In this document: piece after piece, positions 15,021 through 23,063 of the stretch
Layout: each line of letters starts with the position of its first letter
Position numbering within the stretch: position 1 is the first letter of the stretch
The notes under the pieces: generated by a model
Databases searched by the model: none
Told to the model about the DNA's origin: nothing
The model's input: only the letters and a program-made list of their open reading frames with translations
DNA from: Bacteroidota bacterium
GTDB taxonomy: Bacteria; Bacteroidota; Bacteroidia; Bacteroidales; Prolixibacteraceae
Direction: 5' to 3'
NCBI GenBank assembly: GCA_023393265.1
Contig: JAEWME010000210.1
Location: 1 to 26,921 of the forward strand
DNA length: 26,921 nucleotides
Made by a program: the position numbers and the translations under genes

Positions 15021-16511
15021 TTATTTTTTCTTTTGGATCAGTTTTTCAGGAACAACGGCTTCGTTTCTCTCGAAGTCGAAAAGCGACTGTATTTTTAGGT
15101 TCAGCAATTCAATTTTATAATCGATCAAAGCCTGTGCATACGCCATTTTTTTGGTTGAAAGCTGGTTTTGGTAAAGGTTAAGGTCCATACCGGTGAGGTC
15201 GCCGTTGGCATATCTTTCCAGGTTAATTTCATAGGTAAGCTGGGCATTCTTTTCATTCTGGGCGGCAATATCAATTTGGCTCACTTGATTTTGCAGGCTT
15301 CGGTAAACACTCCTGATATCAACCGAAATTTGAGTTCTTTCCTGTTCGAGGCTGAGTTTAGATGTTTGAATCACAGCTTCCTGCGCTTTGATGCGTGCTT
15401 TCTTTTCGCCCCAGTCGAAGATTGGCAGGTTAAATTGTAAAGAAACCCGTGGGTTGTTGGTCGGAGTCTTGTATATATCTGCGAGTTTTTCGTTATCACC
15501 AATAATCCCGATCGACAGGTTCAGGTCGCCCCGGAATTCATTCTGTGATTTGGTTTGAATCAATGTAAACTGCGAATTTTCAACGTCGATTTCCCGTTGA
15601 CGCAACTCCATCCTCGAATTCTGCCCGAAATCTATGGCTTTATTCAAATCAATTGGCACTGGTGTAAAATTAACATCAGTCATCACGGTAATTTCCTCAT
15701 TGATATCCATCCCGATATACTGTTTGAACTGATCCTTGTAGTTTTCCAATGTCACCTGGTCGTTCTGAACAGTTGATTTGGCGGTTGCAAAGTTTAGTTC
15801 AGCCTGGTATAACTCTTCCTTGGCAGCGATTCCGGCAGCCACTTTGTTTTGCGTTATTTCGTAGCTCTTTTGAGTGTTTGCCAGCTCATCTTTCGAAATA
15901 CTGAGTTTCATTTGGGTCAGGTACACATTATAAAAAAATTGTGTCACCTGTTTTTCGAGGTTCAGCTTTTGCATCGCGTAACTTAACTGGGCATTCTCCA
16001 AATCAAGTTCAAGCTGTTTCAGGTTAATTTTCGTTCGGTTGTAAGTAAATAAGGGCTGTGCAAAGCTCAGGTATAAATTATTACTGAAAGATTTTGTCTC
16101 AATGTTGTTCCTGTATTCACTCAGGTTGTTCTGCCATCCGAAGCGGTTGATGAGGCTGATTGTACCGTCGGTAGGAAGAATTGGCTGCGAGACGGTGAAT
16201 GTCCCGAACGACTCAGTTGTTTCGTTGGTGTTCCAGATTGAATAGAAGTCGTCGAACGAACGGCTTTTGTTGTAGCTGAAAGGAGTAAGGCTTAGCGAAA
16301 ACTGCGATTTCAATGCTGCATTTTGCGCTTTCAGCGATTGTTCCGAACGTTCGAGGTTCAGCAGTGTCCGTTTGATATCGGGACTGTTGGTGCGAGCAAT
16401 ATCCAGCGCGCTTTCAAGCGTCAGGATCTGCTGTGCGTTGGCAGAAAACATCAGCGTGCAAAAAGCAGCAACCAGTAATCCCTTTTGAATGAATTTTTCA
16501 GGAAGCATCAT
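15021..16511 (-). CDS. TolC-family outer-membrane efflux protein
   Basis: Outer-membrane channel component that lets the RND (and possibly the ABC) modules expel substrate across the outer membrane. It has 496 residues with a signal peptide ending near residue 27 (FSANAQ), and then two repeats of long helices typical of TolC. Conserved features are LTLESALDIARTNSPDI at the mature N-terminus, the FSNNLYLSFAQPLF strand, KVAAGIAAKEELYQAE in repeat 1, and RYANGDLTGMDLNLYQNQL in repeat 2, the familiar G-x-x-[ST]-x-x-[DE]-[LV] pattern. A 51-bp gap separates it from the permease-M1 gene upstream, with no clear promoter in it, and 14 bp separate it from the adaptor. Confidence 0.93.
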   Translation of the reverse strand: MMLPEKFIQKGLLVAAFCTLMFSANAQQILTLESALDIARTNSPDIKRTLLNLERSEQSLKAQNAALKSQFSLSLTPFSYNKSRSFDDFYSIWNTNETTESFGTFTVSQPILPTDGTISLINRFGWQNNLSEYRNNIETKSFSNNLYLSFAQPLFTYNRTKINLKQLELDLENAQLSYAMQKLNLEKQVTQFFYNVYLTQMKLSISKDELANTQKSYEITQNKVAAGIAAKEELYQAELNFATAKSTVQNDQVTLENYKDQFKQYIGMDINEEITVMTDVNFTPVPIDLNKAIDFGQNSRMELRQREIDVENSQFTLIQTKSQNEFRGDLNLSIGIIGDNEKLADIYKTPTNNPRVSLQFNLPIFDWGEKKARIKAQEAVIQTSKLSLEQERTQISVDIRSVYRSLQNQVSQIDIAAQNEKNAQLTYEINLERYANGDLTGMDLNLYQNQLSTKKMAYAQALIDYKIELLNLKIQSLFDFERNEAVVPEKLIQKKK

Positions 16512-16562
16512 ATTCTCGTGTTTAAATTTAGTTTCTGATTCAATTTATTTTTGTCCTTTCTG

Positions 16563-19500
16563 CTATTGTTTAACCAGTTTCACGGCGTCGGCAACTACTA
16601 CCTGTGCTTCAGATTTGTTGCTTAGTTCTATTTTCACACTGTCGCCGGTGAAATAGAACGATCCGAGGTTGTTCCAGCCGTCGTCGGCTGTTTTCAGGTC
16701 AACCATCACATCTTCCTTTCCCTGGTTGTGATAAATCGTATAGGTATATTCTCCTTCAGCATCCTGATTGCCTCTCCGCGGGCCGCCTCTTCGCGATTTC
16801 GCGAGATAAGTGTAAACTTCATAAGTTCCTTCTTCGGGAATGGCAACGCTCCAGGTGGCTTTTTTGCTTCCGTCGCCCGACCTGGTATAGTGGGCCGAAC
16901 GGATATAACGGCCAAAGAAAGAGCTGTTGGTGGTTGCCCTCCATGAGCGTGGTGCCCGCCATGTGTTGAACCCTATAAAGCGGTCTTTGCTTTGATCTTC
17001 CTTCAGCAGCAAACGCTGCAAAAGACTGTAATCCGGCGTTTGTGTATAGCGGAACGACGAATCTTCATCGTCGCAGATGTATTCGCCTTTTTCAGCAATG
17101 CGAACGGGCGTGTCAGAAACCTTTTCACCTTCGTAGGGCGTGGCTTTGTTGTCCTGCTCTATGTTGAAAAGTGGCAGGTTTAACTCTGCCGGAATATTTT
17201 TCGATGTCAGCGTGTTGATGGTGATATTGAAAGGTGTTCCGTCGAGCAGATAACTTACATCTTTGGTTTGGTGACCTTCGAGGTAAAGTAATTTGCTGAT
17301 AGTTTCCATGTTTCCGCCACCACCGAAAAAGCGGCCTGGGCCACCACCACCTCCGCCAAGCCTGAACTGCGAAATAACAATTCCTTCAGTCGACTCGGTA
17401 TTGGTAATCCGGAATTTTACCATTGTTTTCAGCCGGTCGCCGTCGAGTACATTCACTGCATTTACGTTGCCAACCAGATACCCGGGCAGTTCTTTGCTCC
17501 TGAACCACTTATCCATAAAAGGCAGCAAATCGGTGCCAAATTGCTGTTGAATACGGTTATTGAAATCTTCTATCGTGGTTGAACTAAAGCGAATGCTTCT
17601 CAGGAAGTTGAACATGAAATCGCTGAAAGCGTCGTCGCCGGCTTTTCGTTTGATGATAGAAAAGAGTGTCTGACCTTTAAGCTGAATCACATTGTCGATG
17701 ATTTGTAACCTGGTCGGATCGTTCAATAACTCGTCGAATGAATAGTCGAGCAAGGCAAGGTTTGCCTGTTCGTTTTCGGTCATTCCCTGCATGTCGCGCA
17801 TCCAGCCCATTGCTCCCGATTCGGAAGCCTGATTCAGGAACGACTCGAAAATGCGGTCGGTGATCGGCCATTGGTTCGATTGCACAAAATAGGCGTAGTT
17901 GTAAAACAGCGGAAAAAAATACATAGGATTGGCTTTTTCTTCAATCTGAACCTCACCCTGGCTACGGTTGAAATTGGGTCGGGCCGAAGCTTGCGTAAAC
18001 ATTGAAAGGAAACTGTTGAAAGCCATTATCTTTTTCTCTTCCGGAGTGGTTTCCGCCTGGTTACCGCCACGGTTACCCCAACGTTCCATGCGTTTTACGC
18101 TTCCTTCAAAATCGGCTTCGTTCACCAGTAAACCTTTTTCAGGGAAAAGAATCGTTTCGGGCTGGACCTGGTCGCGTTCGCCAATGAAGGTACGCGGATA
18201 CGAAACAAACTGTGCCGGAACTTCGACGACGGTGAAGCGGTCGAATGGATAATACATATCAATTTTACGCTCGAAATCTTTCAGCGCTTCTTTAATCAAT
18301 TCGGGGATGGTGTCTTTCACCGGATCGAAGAACTTCGAGTAATAATCGTGTCCGGGGTGATTATACAGGCTAAAGACGAGTCCGTCGATGGTGTCGGTTT
18401 TTTCGGCATAATTGCCAATCACAAGCGAAATTTGAGGAAGGTTGTGCCGGTTCGAAAAGTGGAATTTACCATCTTTCTGCTCCGGGCTTCCCTGCGAAAT
18501 GGCTGTCAGCCCCGGTTTTGTCTTTACCGTGATGTCGAAATGGCTAAACTGTTTCTGCATCCATTGTTTGCTTTTTTTCCCGAAGCCCGTTCCGGCTACC
18601 GGATACCAGTTGCTTTCGCGGGTTAGCAAAACAAAATCAGGTGACACGATGGCGTATCTTTTATCGATTTGATACATAAACGCTTTGTATGGTTCTTCGA
18701 GCGTCTTGTCGTCAATGTCGAGGTAACAGGCTGCTTCGTTGGGTTTTCCGGCATAGCTGAATTCAAGTTCTGCCTTTTCCCAAGGCTGTAATTTTACTCC
18801 TGAAAATTCAATGAGTTGCAGGTCGCGTTTGGCTTCAACTGCCTGGCCGTTGAATTTCACCTCACTTAATTTTAGGCCAGGGTTCAGGCTGAAAACAAAA
18901 TGATCAATGGCCTCAGATCGTGGATTTTCTACTTGCAGTTTAGCGGTAATTTTTACCTGGTCGCCTTCGTGGTCAACATCCAACTGGTAGCTGTCAACTT
19001 TTAGTTGTTGCGTATCCAGGTTGGCATCGTTCAGTGCGCGCATGTTTTCCCGCAGGTTCTGATTGTTGATGAAGGTGGCAATGTGCACCTTCCCCAGCCA
19101 GATTCCGGCGGCGAAAAAAATAATAGCGGGTATCATCGTAATCTTGTTGCTGAACGGACTTTGAGGCAATCGCTTCAGGAGTGAGACCGTCAGGAAAATG
19201 AAAGCTATACCGAAACAGGCATACATTCCGCGGTGGATGAGGATTACAGGCAGGTTGCCGAAGCCAATAAAGTCGGAATTGAGCAGCGGGATGCTGTAGG
19301 CCATGTAATCGAACAGGTAATAATATTTGGTGTTGAGGTAAAAAATCGTGATGGCAACATACCCGAGCAGCACAATGAATGTGATCGCCTGATTTTTCAG
19401 GATGCTCATGATGAAGAACGCCAGTCCCATGATGAAAATAAGCGTGGGTAGGCTGATGATCAGGTAGTAGCTCAGGTAAGCAATCCACTCAACAGTCACA

Positions 19501-19919
19501 CCTTCTGCAATCATATTGAAAATCAGTGCTTCGAGCAGGATAATCATATTCAGGATGGTGAAGACGAGCAGGTTGCCGATTGTTTTTCCGGCTACATATT
19601 CGCCGTTCGACATCGAACGAATGTAGATAACGTCGGTGGTATCGAGCTTTTTATCTCTTTTCAGAAAGTCGGATGCAAGGAAAATGGCGATGATGGCCTG
19701 AACGGTATTTAGTACGAGCAGATTCACGTAAGGAATGGCCGACGGAAGAGCTTTCAGGTCCCAGTTGCCCGAGCCTCCGTTCCCGAAAATCAGCGTGCCG
19801 AGGTTAAAGAAAAACAGGAAAACGATGGCCAGAATGCCGAAAATGCGGAAGAACCAACTGCGCAGGAGTGTGGTTACTTCGTATTTGGCAATGGAGGTTA
19901 TGTTGTGCAGAGAGATCAT
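16563..19919 (-). CDS. ABC permease fused to inactive M1-peptidase-like and golvesin-like domains
   Basis: A 1118-residue protein in three parts. Residues 1 to about 290 contain seven hydrophobic segments (first WFFRIFGILAIVFLFFF, last MIPAIIFFAAGIWLG) and look like an ABC-2 permease; an odd number with the N-terminus inside would place the rest in the periplasm. Residues about 300-850 follow the M1 aminopeptidase fold, with the line FTVVEVPAQFVSYPRTF near 561 and then ILFPEKG. The zinc motif HExxH is absent from the entire protein, as is GAMEN, so it should not be an active peptidase. A glycine-rich stretch lies at about 853-870. The last 130 or so residues (WSVAIPEEGTYEVYTYL, LGSFYF, VVADAVKLV) match the golvesin/xanthan-lyase C-terminal beta-sandwich, which may bind glycans. 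It starts 12 bp after the stand-alone ATPase gene, its likely partner. Confidence 0.85.
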   Translation of the reverse strand: MISLHNITSIAKYEVTTLLRSWFFRIFGILAIVFLFFFNLGTLIFGNGGSGNWDLKALPSAIPYVNLLVLNTVQAIIAIFLASDFLKRDKKLDTTDVIYIRSMSNGEYVAGKTIGNLLVFTILNMIILLEALIFNMIAEGVTVEWIAYLSYYLIISLPTLIFIMGLAFFIMSILKNQAITFIVLLGYVAITIFYLNTKYYYLFDYMAYSIPLLNSDFIGFGNLPVILIHRGMYACFGIAFIFLTVSLLKRLPQSPFSNKITMIPAIIFFAAGIWLGKVHIATFINNQNLRENMRALNDANLDTQQLKVDSYQLDVDHEGDQVKITAKLQVENPRSEAIDHFVFSLNPGLKLSEVKFNGQAVEAKRDLQLIEFSGVKLQPWEKAELEFSYAGKPNEAACYLDIDDKTLEEPYKAFMYQIDKRYAIVSPDFVLLTRESNWYPVAGTGFGKKSKQWMQKQFSHFDITVKTKPGLTAISQGSPEQKDGKFHFSNRHNLPQISLVIGNYAEKTDTIDGLVFSLYNHPGHDYYSKFFDPVKDTIPELIKEALKDFERKIDMYYPFDRFTVVEVPAQFVSYPRTFIGERDQVQPETILFPEKGLLVNEADFEGSVKRMERWGNRGGNQAETTPEEKKIMAFNSFLSMFTQASARPNFNRSQGEVQIEEKANPMYFFPLFYNYAYFVQSNQWPITDRIFESFLNQASESGAMGWMRDMQGMTENEQANLALLDYSFDELLNDPTRLQIIDNVIQLKGQTLFSIIKRKAGDDAFSDFMFNFLRSIRFSSTTIEDFNNRIQQQFGTDLLPFMDKWFRSKELPGYLVGNVNAVNVLDGDRLKTMVKFRITNTESTEGIVISQFRLGGGGGGPGRFFGGGGNMETISKLLYLEGHQTKDVSYLLDGTPFNITINTLTSKNIPAELNLPLFNIEQDNKATPYEGEKVSDTPVRIAEKGEYICDDEDSSFRYTQTPDYSLLQRLLLKEDQSKDRFIGFNTWRAPRSWRATTNSSFFGRYIRSAHYTRSGDGSKKATWSVAIPEEGTYEVYTYLAKSRRGGPRRGNQDAEGEYTYTIYHNQGKEDVMVDLKTADDGWNNLGSFYFTGDSVKIELSNKSEAQVVVADAVKLVKQ

Positions 19920-19931
19920 GTTTTTTCTGAT

Positions 19932-20825
19932 TTAGATGGCGGTCCATTGATTGAGGTTACTTTCCATAAAGTGGACGTAGGCGTGCTCCAGGTTTGGCGG
20001 AATGTTGTGCCCGTTGTATCCGTTGATTGATTCTGCAACGACCTGTATTTCCCAGCCTTCGCTGGTTGGTACGTTCGAAATAACCGGAAATTTTTCGTTG
20101 ATCTCCAGGTATTCGGCCTCCGACGCCTGGATGAGCCATACTTTTCCTTCGGCACGGGCAACCAGATCGTCGGGCGCTCCTGCAAAAGCCAGTTCTCCTT
20201 TGTTTAGCAGGGCCATGTCGGTACAAGAGCTGGAAATGTCGCCAACGATATGGGTCGACAAAATGATGATCACATCCTGTGTCGAAATGGTCGAAAGCAG
20301 GTTCCTGAAACGGATTCGTTCTTCGGGGTCGAGACCGGTCGTTGGTTCGTCAACGATGATTATTTTGGGTTCATTTATCAGCGCCTGTGCAATACCAAGG
20401 CGTCGTTTCATCCCTCCTGAAAGGTTGTTTGCCTTACGGTCGCGGGCCTCGAAAAGCCCTACTTCTTCCAGCATTTTATCAACAGCTTGTTTCCGCTTTT
20501 TCGTCTCCTTCATGCCAGCCAGGCGGGCAGCATAGTCGAGAAATTCATAGGTTTTCAGGTGCGAGAAAAATCGAAAATCCTGAGGCAGGTAGCCCAGCAG
20601 CGACCTGATTTGTTCGCGGTCTTTGGTCAGGTCGTAGCCATTCATGGTCACTTTTCCCGAAGATGGCTGCATGAGTGTCACCAAAATGCGCATCAGGCTC
20701 GATTTGCCTGCGCCATTCGGCCCGAGCAGCCCGAACATTCCATTATTGATTTCTAGGTTGACATCGTGCAACGCGTGGTTTCCGTTGGGATAAACTTTAT
20801 TCAGGTGTTCGATGGTAATCTTCAC
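19932..20825 (-). CDS. ABC transporter ATP-binding protein
   Basis: Cytoplasmic ATPase of 297 residues that should power the permease encoded immediately downstream. All motifs are intact: A-loop Tyr12, Walker A GPNGAGKS (35-42), Q-loop Q82, signature LSGGM (135-139), Walker B IIIVDE (155-160), D-loop GLDP and H-loop His192. It is a paralogue of the ATPase domain fused to the RND protein: both share GMFGLLGPNGAGKS, GYLPQ, ERIRFRNLL and STHI..DISSSC. It is the first gene of the operon that runs to 5308. The 245-bp upstream region separates it from the divergent LtaS-like gene; I found no clear minus-strand promoter there. Confidence 0.95.
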   Translation of the reverse strand: MKITIEHLNKVYPNGNHALHDVNLEINNGMFGLLGPNGAGKSSLMRILVTLMQPSSGKVTMNGYDLTKDREQIRSLLGYLPQDFRFFSHLKTYEFLDYAARLAGMKETKKRKQAVDKMLEEVGLFEARDRKANNLSGGMKRRLGIAQALINEPKIIIVDEPTTGLDPEERIRFRNLLSTISTQDVIIILSTHIVGDISSSCTDMALLNKGELAFAGAPDDLVARAEGKVWLIQASEAEYLEINEKFPVISNVPTSEGWEIQVVAESINGYNGHNIPPNLEHAYVHFMESNLNQWTAI

Positions 20826-21041
20826 AGTTTGGAGTTTAAGTCACGCTTGCTATGACTAACAGTAGCGCAATAGGTTTAATTGAATCATTGAAACTAAGTT
20901 ACGAAATTGTACCAAACCCCCATTCTTTTTCGACATAGGCCGTCGGTTTGACGACAAAATGGCAAAATCGTCCGGCATAAATTGAGGAATCTGGTGAATT
21001 TACAAATCCGTCAAAAAACTGTTACAAACCAAATAAGCTGC

Positions 21042-21049
21042 TAAATTTG
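21042..21049 (+). promoter_or_regulatory. Candidate -7 promoter element for the LtaS-like gene
   Basis: TAAATTTG matches the Bacteroidota TAnnTTTG consensus exactly and lies 21 bp before the ATG at 21071, giving a leader of only about 15 nt. No TTTG is found 19-21 bp further upstream, so the match could be chance in this AT-rich gap. The remainder of the gap 20826-21041 shows no other feature that I can name. Confidence 0.4.
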
Positions 21050-21070
21050 CATTCCTAAATTCAGAAAAAC

Positions 21071-23011
21071 ATGAAAAGGAAAGCCATTTCAACCCAGCGC
21101 GAGACGAACGAATATTTGGTTTTAGTTTATCGTTTCCTGATTGTGATGGCTTTTTACTCGGTGTGCCGGGTGCTGTTTTACCTGTTTAATCCGGCGTCAT
21201 TTCCCAAAGTAACATTTTTGTCGTTCCTCACCATTATGCAGGGTGGTTTGCGTTTCGACCTGAGTGCTTTGCTTTACCTGAATGCCATCTATGTTTTGCT
21301 GTTTCTGCTTCCTTTCAGGTTTAAATTCCAGAAGTGGTACCAGGTTCTGCTGAAATGGCTTTTTATGGTTACCAACAGCATCGGCATCGCTTTCAACCTG
21401 ATCGACATGATTTATTACCGCTATATCCTGAAGCGCACTACTGCCAGCGTTTTCGATATTGTTGCTTTCGATGCCGGCAACACCAACCTGATCGGGCGGT
21501 TTTTTTACGACTTTTGGTTTATACCGGTTATTTTCGTTGTCATGGTGGTGGCACTTTCAATCTTGTATTCCCGATTTAAACCAAAGCCATTCAGGATAAA
21601 AAGCCCGGTTTTATATTTTTTGTCCGGAGTTCCATTTCTGGTTTTAGCCATCGCCTTTTCAGTGGTGGGAATGCGTGGCGGATGGAGGCACAGCACACGC
21701 CCCATCAACATGAACAATGCCGGAGCTTATGTGAATGCTCCTGAAGAAATGGCGCTGGTTCAGAATACGCCGTTTTGCATTTTCAGGACCTGGGGGAAAA
21801 AGGCTTTTGTGCACAAGGATTATTTCAAGTCTGACGAAGAACTTGCAAAAGTCTTCAACCCGGTGCATGTGCCCGACAGTGTTGGCCCGTCCCGTAAAGA
21901 CAATGTGGTGGTTATCATTCTCGAAAGTTTCAGCAAGGCTTTTGTCGGCTCGCTCAACCCGCAGTACGAAGACCCGCGCGACCGCAGCTACACGCCTTTC
22001 CTCGATTCACTGATTCACGAAAGCCTCATATTTACAAACGCTTTTGCCAACGGGCGTAAATCGATTGATGCCATTCCGTCGGTTACCGCCAGCATCCCGG
22101 CGCTGGTTTTGCCTTACGTGATTTCTGAACGATCGGGCAACGCAATTAATAGCCTGGCTAGTCTTTTGGGTACACAGGGATACGAATCGGCATTTTTTCA
22201 CGGTGCGCCAAATGGTTCAATGGGTTTCGATGCTTTTACGAAGATCGCTGGTTTTCAGCATTACTATGGAAGAAACGAATACAATAACATGGCCGATTTC
22301 GATGGCATCTGGGGTATTTGGGACGAGCCTTTTATGCAATACTATGCTCACGGGATGGACAAAATGAAAGAGCCTTTTTTTGCCACCTTGTTCTCTGTTT
22401 CGTCTCATCATCCCTACCAGCTTCCCGACAAATACAAAGGAGTTTTTCCTGAAGGCCGGATCCCGATTAACAAATGTGTGCGGTACACCGACCATGCGTT
22501 GCAGAAGTTTTTCGACACCGCCAGAAAAATGCCCTGGTTCAGAAATACTTTGTTTGTAATTACGGCCGATCATTCTGTCGATTCCGATATAAAGGAATAT
22601 TACACTTCGGTGAACCGGTTTGCCATCCCTATTTTGTTTTTCAAAGGCGACGGCTCCATGAAAGGTGTCGACGACAGGCTGGCGCAACAAATCGATATCA
22701 TGCCCACCATCCTGAGCTATCTGAACTATCCGAATCCGTACCTGGCTTTTGGCAACAACCTGTTCGACCCAAACGGGAAGCGATGGACGATCAATTACAT
22801 TGAAGAATCGTACCAGTTTCTGACCGGCGATTACGCGCTGTATATGACTGCAGATAAGCTAAATGCCATATACAACCGCAAGGAAGATCCGGAGTTACGA
22901 AACAACCTGCTTGGGAAAATAGACATGCACGATGCTGAACAACTCGAAAAAGCTGTGATTCAGCAGTTCAACAACCGCATGGCCGATAACCGGATGATCG
23001 TGGGTAAATAG
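21071..23011 (+). CDS. LtaS-like membrane phosphotransferase (sulfatase fold)
   Basis: A membrane enzyme of the lipoteichoic-acid-synthase / phosphoglycerol transferase / alkaline-phosphatase superfamily, 646 residues. Five predicted helices (about 16-39, 57-81, 91-116, 144-168, 178-200) precede an extracytoplasmic catalytic domain. Metal and nucleophile positions are visible: Glu285 in VVIILESFSKAF, Ser331 in FANGRKSIDAIPS (Thr in Gram-positive LtaS), and Asp500-His501 in VITADHSVDSD, plus SSHHPY. As a Gram-negative organism it is unlikely to make lipoteichoic acid, so it more probably transfers phosphoglycerol or phosphoethanolamine from phospholipid to a glycan or lipid. That role is inference. 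Read alone, divergent from the exporter operon and convergent with the oxidoreductase genes. Confidence 0.88.
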   Translation: MKRKAISTQRETNEYLVLVYRFLIVMAFYSVCRVLFYLFNPASFPKVTFLSFLTIMQGGLRFDLSALLYLNAIYVLLFLLPFRFKFQKWYQVLLKWLFMVTNSIGIAFNLIDMIYYRYILKRTTASVFDIVAFDAGNTNLIGRFFYDFWFIPVIFVVMVVALSILYSRFKPKPFRIKSPVLYFLSGVPFLVLAIAFSVVGMRGGWRHSTRPINMNNAGAYVNAPEEMALVQNTPFCIFRTWGKKAFVHKDYFKSDEELAKVFNPVHVPDSVGPSRKDNVVVIILESFSKAFVGSLNPQYEDPRDRSYTPFLDSLIHESLIFTNAFANGRKSIDAIPSVTASIPALVLPYVISERSGNAINSLASLLGTQGYESAFFHGAPNGSMGFDAFTKIAGFQHYYGRNEYNNMADFDGIWGIWDEPFMQYYAHGMDKMKEPFFATLFSVSSHHPYQLPDKYKGVFPEGRIPINKCVRYTDHALQKFFDTARKMPWFRNTLFVITADHSVDSDIKEYYTSVNRFAIPILFFKGDGSMKGVDDRLAQQIDIMPTILSYLNYPNPYLAFGNNLFDPNGKRWTINYIEESYQFLTGDYALYMTADKLNAIYNRKEDPELRNNLLGKIDMHDAEQLEKAVIQQFNNRMADNRMIVGK

Positions 23012-23063
23012 GTGGTTATACCGTTCCGGATTTAGCTGAGATGTTCAGAAAATAGCCACTTTT
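23012..23063 (+). terminator. Possible weak terminator after the LtaS-like gene
   Basis: GTGGTTAT (23012-23019) can pair with ATAGCCAC (23052-23059) through eight pairs including one G-U, followed by TTTT. The 32-nt loop is long and the stem short, so it is a weak candidate. It directly follows the stop codon and lies between convergent genes. Confidence 0.25.

Noticed and set aside
16512..16562. TAAATTTA upstream of the TolC-like gene as an internal promoter
   Set aside because: Consensus mismatch and no TTTG 19-21 bp upstream; the gap is short and fits one operon.
18970..18985. His-Glu pair (DHEGDQV) in the permease-M1 protein as a remnant zinc site
   Set aside because: There is no second His three residues on, and the pair lies in the N-terminal beta-sandwich, far before the place where HExxH should be.
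20950..20972. GACGA/TCGTC inverted repeat in the gap before the LtaS-like gene
   Set aside because: Only five-base arms with 13 bp between them; expected by chance in a gap of this size.
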